NCBI RefSeq assembly: GCF_009727055.1
Contig: NC_052350.1
Span: forward strand, 34,641,176 to 34,705,175
Direction of reading: 5' to 3'
Source of the DNA: Benincasa hispida
Lineage: Eukaryota; Streptophyta; Magnoliopsida; Cucurbitales; Cucurbitaceae
Length of the DNA: 64,000 bases
Below the pieces are notes generated by a model. The model worked only from the letters and a program-made list of their open reading frames with translations, was not told the origin of the DNA and did no database searches. This document shows, piece after piece, positions 57,260 to 64,000 of this stretch (positions are counted from its first letter, which is position 1; each line of letters starts with the position of its first letter). The position numbers were made by a program, and so were the translations under genes.

Positions 57260-57954
57260 TGTCACACCCCGCCCCAGACCATCCTCTTAGCCTAGAGAAG
57301 GATGTGACTGCAGCAGTTATCAACCCTGTGGCTGACACTTACTACCTAATAACTCTTGCGGAATAAGTCTGATACCAAAATATAACTTAAGTATAGCGGA
57401 ATGCCTTTAGGCCCAAAATTTATTAATTTAGAAACATAACATATTTAGAGTCATTACAATATTAGATTCACAAGTCCCAAAACCCACAAACCCTAGTCCC
57501 TATATGAACAACAATAACATGTGTACTATATTAATAGTAACCACCTAAATAGACGAGTTACAAATATTTTGATCCTTTAGTGGCACAGCAGATGAAGAGC
57601 TATCTTTAGAGGATTTGACCGCTACTTGTGGGGGGGAGAAAACATTTGAAAACGTGGTGAGCTTGCACCCAGTGAGTGACTTAAGAAAGATAATTCATTC
57701 TCATGCAAAATCTCATTAAAGAGTTTAATTGAAATATAAGTTGCAGTATAAACATTTTCCAACCGTAAAACATATAAAGCTGTTTTAATCATAAAACAGT
57801 AGAACTATTTTTCAGTTGAGAATAACCCTTACTGTGGATAAAACAATCCCAACACCAACTACTAGTCAAGAGAGAACCCTTTTGCTCAATCTCTGACTCT
57901 ACCTACGTGCACATGGCCATACTAAGTACCATCATACCTTAGGTACTTTTGCTC

Positions 57955-58095
57955 AGATACCTTCTCAAACGTTCTTCAGTATCTGGTTGGTTTGGTACCT
58001 TCTTAAACGTCCTTCAGTACCAATAGATACCTTCTCAAATGTCCTTCAGTATCTAGTTGGGCGGATACCTTCTCAAATGTCCTTCGGTATCGCGT
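57955..58095 (-). repeat. Short tandem repeat in F LTR
   Basis: GATACCTTCTCAAA or its variant recurs at about 57957, 57994, 58026 and 58066, with CCTTCAGTA following each. The other F LTR (62885-62990) has only three copies, so this array varies between the two LTRs of one element. Confidence 0.7.
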
Positions 58096-59235
58096 TTTAA
58101 GTAAAACTAGTCATAAATGACTTTCTCTCTTTAAAGCATGTAAAGTATAACACATATAAAACATGGCTTTAAAGGTACTAATTCATGCTGCACATATAAA
58201 TAGCTTTTTAACAAACTTCTCACTCATGCATGCGTTTAAAACATAATTCATAGCTTGCCTGGAAATCACTTTGTAAAACTAGTTGGTATGAGAATATTGT
58301 TCTTTAAAACATACTTTCTATAACACGTTGTAATTAAACATTTTAAGCAAATGTTTTAGTCAAAATGTTTTAGCCACTCACCTTGATTACTTAGGAGATT
58401 TTCACTCTAGTAGCTCCCATTTTCTACCTCGGGCTCCGTTTTCAACCCTAGAATCCAGATTCACCTTACAGCTTACTCATAGTTATGAACCTTATTTTGA
58501 GATACTTTCTTCTAAAAACATATTCTAAAATGTCTCAGGAATAACACCTCGTGGTTTGGCTGGAATCACAGAATCTTCAAGACTGGCTCAGACTGATCCG
58601 ACAGCCTGACACTTCTATATTTTTTTCAATTTTCAGCCCGATCCCTTTGAGTTTTTCTTCTGGAAACCCTACCCTAAAAACTAGACTTTCAGAGCTTTCA
58701 GGTGGCTTTGGAATCACTCTAAACGCACGAGTACATTGGGAGAACTCCTCGTCCCAAATTGATGCATTCTTCTCAGACCTCACTGTCCAATGCGTCCTCT
58801 ATGTCTAACGCATGGATTTGGCTCCAACGCAAGGTTTGCTCAACTTTCCCACTCTTTTTACGATATTTCTAAATTGTGAACTAAAAATGAAGTCTCTTAG
58901 CTCTGTTTATAGGCGTCCAAACCTTCTCTAGAGTTATCACCACCTATTTGGCTGCATGGCCAAGTGTCTCTTTCTCACCCCATCAACGCAATGCTGTGAT
59001 CATCACAAGCTAAGTGTCTTCTTCCCACCTTGCCAACGCATGGGCCTCTAATCTGATGCCACCACCTCAAATTCTTAAGGCTTAAGGATTTCCTCCCAAG
59101 AAGACACATGGTTTTGATGATGTTATCCCGATGATTTCATCCTTGTATGCGTCTAACTCTTGGTTGCTCAACGCCTAGTCCATAAGCAACGCATAGCCTC
59201 TACTCAACGCATAACAAGCCAATTCACTATCATGA

Positions 59236-59644
59236 NNNNNNNNNNNNNNNNNNNNNNNNNNNNNNNNNNNNNNNNNNNNNNNNNNNNNNNNNNNNNNNNN
59301 NNNNNNNNNNNNNNNNNNNNNNNNNNNNNNNNNNNNNNNNNNNNNNNNNNNNNNNNNNNNNNNNNNNNNNNNNNNNNNNNNNNNNNNNNNNNNNNNNNNN
59401 NNNNNNNNNNNNNNNNNNNNNNNNNNNNNNNNNNNNNNNNNNNNNNNNNNNNNNNNNNNNNNNNNNNNNNNNNNNNNNNNNNNNNNNNNNNNNNNNNNNN
59501 NNNNNNNNNNNNNNNNNNNNNNNNNNNNNNNNNNNNNNNNNNNNNNNNNNNNNNNNNNNNNNNNNNNNNNNNNNNNNNNNNNNNNNNNNNNNNNNNNNNN
59601 NNNNNNNNNNNNNNNNNNNNNNNNNNNNNNNNNNNNNNNNNNNN
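59236..59644. other. Assembly gap, 409 N
   Basis: The gap is inside the F 3' LTR, next to the GCTCGACGCATG minisatellite. Confidence 1.
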
Positions 59645-60005
59645 ATGGCCGCTCGGCAGTGTACTCAACGCATGGGCGTGGCTGCTCGACAGTGCGCTCA
59701 ATGCACGGGCGTATCCACTCGACGCATGCGTCTTGCCGAGGCTACTCGACGCATGGCCTGGGTGCTGCTCGAGGCTGCTCGACGCATTGCCTGGGCGCTG
59801 GCCGAGTCTGTTCGATGCATGCCACTCTCCAACCCTTGTGCCATCCCAATGCCTTACTTCAATTTTCCTTCTTTCATCAATTCATCTAATGCATCCAACG
59901 TATCCATCATCCAATGCATCCAACGCATCCATCATCCAACGCATCCAGTGCATCCAATGCATCCATCATACAACACATCCAATGCATCCAACGCATCCAT
60001 AATCC
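59645..60005 (-). repeat. Two minisatellites in F LTR
   Basis: 59645-59820 has units around CTGCTCGACGCATGG; 59885-60005 has units of CAATGCATCCAACGCATCC and ATCATC. The open frames across them are repeat artefacts. Confidence 0.75.
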
Positions 60006-60191
60006 AATTTCTACACTTAGCCAATTTTTTTCCAAATTTTCCCCAAAAGTCAACTTTCCAAATTTCCTCTTTTCTTCTAATTTCCATTCTTTTCTCTACC
60101 ATTTCACACTAGTTTCCACATCAACCTACTCATCACACTAATCTCAATAGGGAACATACTCAAGTAGAGAAATTAGGATTCGGGGTTCACA

Positions 60192-60234
60192 TTTACCTCC
60201 CCCTTATAAAAATTTCGTCCTTGAAATTTCGTTA
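60192..60234 (-). other. F polypurine tract region
   Basis: Minus strand AAGGGGGAGGTAAA just before the LTR start TGTGAACCCC. Confidence 0.7.
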
Positions 60235-60626
60235 CAAGTTTGTCATCTAAACAACTGCGGATACTTGTTTCTGATTTTATCTTCGGATTCCCACGTTTTT
60301 TTTCTATGCTATGGTTTCACTATCTCTCTTTTCATACCAGGCCACTAGTACGATCTCTTTAATATTCTGTACATCTTCGTACTGCCCGCATGCATAGCAT
60401 AGGCCGAACTATGTGCTTCTTCTAGAATAGATAGTTTAAGTGATAAGTACTTAGGTACGCATATCCTACCTTCTTTCAATAGCACTTTGTCACCCCTTAA
60501 TTGGTAGTCTGTCCTCAATCCTTTATCTACTTCTTCAGCTAACTTCTAAAGATCGGAATCCTTTAACTGCTTACGTAGAATATCTTCTACGAGCTTAGGA
60601 TGCACTTGAAATGAAGCTAGTAACCG
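60235..60626 (-). pseudogene. F integrase remnant (zinc-binding part joined to C-terminal end)
   Basis: Reading from 60625 downward: KLVEDILRKQLKDSDL, a stop, LRTDYQLRGDKVLL, then the H2C2 zinc-binding start ILEEAHSSAYAMHAGSTKMY and WPGMKREI. The catalytic core is absent. A final piece, WESEDKIRNKYPQLF, resembles the chromodomain-side C-terminus (usual WEREDEMRxKYPHLF) and ends shortly before the PPT. An internal deletion of about 1 kb is inferred. Confidence 0.65.
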
Positions 60627-61190
60627 TCATTTTTGACTGATTGATAATCTTGTCCTAGCATTATACAACTCATGAATCAGTGTACCCTTCATTGAATTGA
60701 TACTAGCTCTAGCTGATCTGGTTTTTCGACTTAGAGCATCAACTACCACATTTTCTTTACATGGGTGATAGTCAATGGTACATTCATAATCCTTGATCAA
60801 CTTGAGCCATCTTCTTTGTCTCCATTTTAGTTCCCTCTGATCAAAGATATGCTTTAGACTTTTATGATCTGTGAATATATGACACCGCTCACCAAATAGG
60901 TAATGTCTCCACAACTTTAGAGCCAACACAACTGTCGCTAACTCCAAATCATGTGTAGGTAGTTACATTCATGCTTCTTTAACTGTCGAGAAGCATAAGC
61001 TACTAACTTTCCCCCTTGCATCAGCATACATTCTAACCCTTGTCGGGATGCATCACAATAGACCTCAAATTCTTTACCTGGTGTAGGTAGAGTTAATACT
61101 GGTGCTGACACTAACCTCTGTTTCAATACCTGAAAACTATGCTCGCATTCTGGCGACCATTCAAACTTTGCATCTTTTACTTCCTTTTCT
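60627..61190 (-). pseudogene. F RT tail and RNase H
   Basis: It starts with [20 protein letters not shown] (RT thumb/connection), then [20 protein letters not shown] and [20 protein letters not shown]. The RNase H half has [59 protein letters not shown] and DALSRK, the standard chromovirus motifs. A frameshift near 60940 splits it. Gag lies directly upstream, so protease and the RT catalytic core are deleted. Confidence 0.85.
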
Positions 61191-61194
61191 TCTT

Positions 61195-61794
61195 AGGCCA
61201 TTCTCAAATCTTCTACACCTTTCCTTTTCTTCTGTGATGATCGGAAGGGCATACTGAGATAACTCAATAAATCTTTGTTCATACTCAGCAACCGTCATTA
61301 CTCCCTGAGTTAGCCTAAGGAATTCTTCCCTCTTCGATTCTTTAAAAGAACTAGGGTAATATTTATCCTCAAATACTTGTCTAAACTCAGACCAAGTCAT
61401 AGTTTCCGAACTACTCCTTCTAGCCTCTATCACTTTCCACCACTTCTCAGCCCCTTTCTGTAGCAAGAATGCCGCTAACTCGACCTTACAGTCCTCAGGG
61501 CACCTCATAACCTTAAAAAACTTCTCAATCAAGTCCAACCAGATCTCAGCATCAACTGGATATATGACTCCATCGAACGTCGTGGCTCCTAAAGCTTTTA
61601 GCCTTTCGATGCCGAATTTCTTTTTTGGATCATTTTGAATCGATCCTAAACTCGCCACCAATCTTTGAGTGATTCTATCAAACACTCGATCCTCCATCTG
61701 GGGTTCTACATCTACCCTTGGTGTACTGGATTCGTTTGCAAAAGTTGCTTCCTACTCTACTGAGTCTCTAACTCTTTTCCCCTTCAGATCTGGG
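61195..61794 (-). pseudogene. F gag (capsid)
   Basis: From the gap edge the frame reads RVRDSVE, a stop, then EPQMEDRVFDRITQRL, IERLKALGATTFDGVIYPVD, the capsid blocks AAFLLQKGAEKWWKVIEARR and FRQVFEDKYYPSSFKESKRE, and FIELSQYALPIITEEKERCR. It breaks off at RRFENGL before the zinc knuckle and passes into the RT tail. It is similar in kind to D gag, and better preserved. Confidence 0.85.
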
Positions 61795-62754
61795 NNNNNN
61801 NNNNNNNNNNNNNNNNNNNNNNNNNNNNNNNNNNNNNNNNNNNNNNNNNNNNNNNNNNNNNNNNNNNNNNNNNNNNNNNNNNNNNNNNNNNNNNNNNNNN
61901 NNNNNNNNNNNNNNNNNNNNNNNNNNNNNNNNNNNNNNNNNNNNNNNNNNNNNNNNNNNNNNNNNNNNNNNNNNNNNNNNNNNNNNNNNNNNNNNNNNNN
62001 NNNNNNNNNNNNNNNNNNNNNNNNNNNNNNNNNNNNNNNNNNNNNNNNNNNNNNNNNNNNNNNNNNNNNNNNNNNNNNNNNNNNNNNNNNNNNNNNNNNN
62101 NNNNNNNNNNNNNNNNNNNNNNNNNNNNNNNNNNNNNNNNNNNNNNNNNNNNNNNNNNNNNNNNNNNNNNNNNNNNNNNNNNNNNNNNNNNNNNNNNNNN
62201 NNNNNNNNNNNNNNNNNNNNNNNNNNNNNNNNNNNNNNNNNNNNNNNNNNNNNNNNNNNNNNNNNNNNNNNNNNNNNNNNNNNNNNNNNNNNNNNNNNNN
62301 NNNNNNNNNNNNNNNNNNNNNNNNNNNNNNNNNNNNNNNNNNNNNNNNNNNNNNNNNNNNNNNNNNNNNNNNNNNNNNNNNNNNNNNNNNNNNNNNNNNN
62401 NNNNNNNNNNNNNNNNNNNNNNNNNNNNNNNNNNNNNNNNNNNNNNNNNNNNNNNNNNNNNNNNNNNNNNNNNNNNNNNNNNNNNNNNNNNNNNNNNNNN
62501 NNNNNNNNNNNNNNNNNNNNNNNNNNNNNNNNNNNNNNNNNNNNNNNNNNNNNNNNNNNNNNNNNNNNNNNNNNNNNNNNNNNNNNNNNNNNNNNNNNNN
62601 NNNNNNNNNNNNNNNNNNNNNNNNNNNNNNNNNNNNNNNNNNNNNNNNNNNNNNNNNNNNNNNNNNNNNNNNNNNNNNNNNNNNNNNNNNNNNNNNNNNN
62701 NNNNNNNNNNNNNNNNNNNNNNNNNNNNNNNNNNNNNNNNNNNNNNNNNNNNNN
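61795..62754. other. Assembly gap, 960 N
   Basis: The gap hides the F PBS, leader and the inner end of the 5' LTR. Confidence 1.
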
Positions 62755-63897
62755 TAACCCTTACTGTGGATAAAACAATCCCAACACCAACTACTAGTCA
62801 AGAGAGAACCCTTTTGCTCAATCTCTGACTCTACCTACGTGCACATGGCCATACTAAGTACCGTCATACCTTAGGTACTTCTGCTCAGATACCTTCTCAA
62901 ACGTCCTTCAGTACTAATAGATACCTTCTCAAATGTCCTTCAATATCTAGTTGGGCGGATACCTTCTCAAATGTCCTTCAATATTGCGTTTTAAGTAAAA
63001 CTAGTCATAAATGACTTTCTCTCTTTAAAGTATGTAAAGTATAACACATATAAAACATGGCTATAAAGGTACTAACGCTTGTTGCACATATAAATAGCTT
63101 TTTAACAAACTTCTCACTCATGCATGCGTTTAAAACATAATTCATAGCTTGCCTGTAAATCACTTTGTAAAACTAGTTCACATGAGAATAATCTTCTTTA
63201 AAACATGCTTTCTATAACACGTTGTAATTAAACATTTTAAGCAAATGTTTTAGTCAAAACGTTTTAGCCACTCACCTTGATTGCTTAGGAGCTTTTCACT
63301 CTAGTAGCTTCCATTTTCTACCTTGGGCTCCGTTTTCACCGCTAAAATTCGGATTCAAATTGCAGCTTAGATTACTCATAGTTATGAACCTTATTTTGAG
63401 ATGCTTTCTTCTAAAACAATATTCTAAAATATCTCAGGAAACTTACCCTAATGTTTGAGCTCAAAAATCTTCGTGGTTTGGCCGGAAGCACAAAATCTTC
63501 AAGACTGGCCAAGACTGATCTGACAGCCTGACCCTTCTGTTTTCTTTTCAATTTCCAGCCCGATCCCTTCGAGTTTTTCTTCTGGAACCCTACCCTGAAA
63601 ACTAGACTTTGCGAGCTTTCAGGTGGCTTTGGAATCACTCCAAAACACGAGTAAATTTGGAGAACTTCTTGTCCCAACTTGATACATTCTCCTCAGACCT
63701 CACTGTCCAATGCGTCCTCTATGTCTAATGCATGGATTTGGCTCCAACGCAAGGTTTGCTCAACTTTCCCACTCTTTTTACGATATTTCTAAATTATGAA
63801 CTAAAAATGAAGTCTCTTGGCTCTATTTATAGGCGTCCAAACCTTCTCTGGAGTTGACACCACCTACTTGGCTGCATGGCCAACTGTCTCCTTCTCA
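62755..63897 (-). repeat. F 5' LTR (partial)
   Basis: It aligns with 57825-58975 of the 3' LTR. TATTTATA at 63824-63831. From about 63898 to 64000 the sequence no longer matches, so the LTR is either rearranged or continues with a different version. Confidence 0.75.
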
Positions 63898-64000
63898 CCA
63901 TCATGTGTTCGAATTTGTGAAGTTGAATGCATTCATGAAAGGTTGCCATGCATTGAAGAACACTTGAGCAGAGTAGAGAAAGCGAGAGGGTTAAATGCAA

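Larger units (their letters stand above)
57260..60191 (-). repeat. F 3' LTR (contains a gap)
   Basis: 2.9 kb including 409 N. Plus-strand start TGTCACACCCCGCCCC, end GGGGTTCACA. TATA-like TGTTTATA at 58914-58921 (minus). A short repeat in U3 (57950-58090) has four copies of CCTTCTCAAAYGT-CTTC around 60 bp apart or less. Confidence 0.8.
57260..64000 (-). mobile_element. Element F: chromovirus-like gypsy element, truncated at window edge
   Basis: Minus-strand order: 5' LTR (62755-63897 and gap), gag, RT tail with RNase H, shortened integrase, PPT, 3' LTR (57260-60191). Coding order and motifs are of Tekay-like chromoviruses. The left flank is AACTA (57255-57259); the right end is not in the window or is lost. 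Confidence 0.8.

Noticed and set aside
59645..60112. Cys/Arg-rich and Ser/His-rich proteins
   Set aside because: Open frames produced by GCTCGACGCATGG and CATCCAACG minisatellites in an LTR; all frames stay open because of the repeat period.

Overview
The window is plant nuclear DNA, almost certainly from a dicot, made nearly entirely of nested LTR retrotransposons of the Ty3/gypsy superfamily. No host protein gene, rRNA or tRNA gene could be recognised. The evidence is long LTRs (1.7 to 2.9 kb) with TG...CA ends and 5-bp target duplications, primer-binding sites (PBS) close to TGGCGCCGTTGCCGGGGA (Athila lineage) or complementary to initiator tRNA-Met, polypurine tracts (PPT) next to LTRs, and degenerate gag, protease, reverse transcriptase, RNase H and integrase. 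I cannot name the species from sequence alone.

Layout. (1) 1-12848 (+): element 'G', an Athila-type element whose internal region (1-2636, 9399-11025) carries a 3' ORF of the 'putative plant transposon protein' type, then an LTR (11026-12848). It is split by 'E' (2637-9398), LTR-like sequence of another family that itself holds 'A3' (5' fragment, up to about 6260) and 'A2' (solo LTR, 7309-9114). (2) 13104-56544 (-): element 'C2', an Athila-type element without RT, RNase H and integrase, spread over 43 kb because two elements landed in it. 'C1' (17839-39757, +) sits in its gag and is the only element here with gag, pro, RT, RNase H and integrase all recognisable. 'B' (40956-55836, +) sits in its 5' LTR. 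C1 carries 'D' (18510-30074, -, gag-only, Met-tRNA primed) inside its own 5' LTR. B carries 'A1' (44880-50414, -) inside its 3' ORF. (3) 56545-57259: AT-rich DNA with no assigned feature. (4) 57260-64000 (-): element 'F', a chromovirus-like element with gag joined to the RT tail, RNase H and a shortened integrase, and two LTRs.

The order of insertion follows from the nesting and can be checked inside the window, because paralogous copies supply empty sites (for example 14058-14062 for B). All coding regions are broken, and many stops look like CAG to TAG or CGA to TGA changes, as expected for old methylated DNA.

Assembly quality is part of the story. There are six N runs. Two single N's are each flanked by an uncollapsed direct duplication. 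The D region appears twice, and its two copies differ largely by 1-bp indels, with the same insertion junction present twice; this looks like unpolished long-read gap filling rather than biology. Non-coding points worth follow-up are a conserved ~50-bp module repeated 2-3 times upstream of the PPT in five elements of the Athila-type group, several PPT-like tracts per element, paired CCGCATGCGG palindromes upstream of the LTR TATA box, and clusters of E2F-type TTTCCCGC sites in the D LTR.
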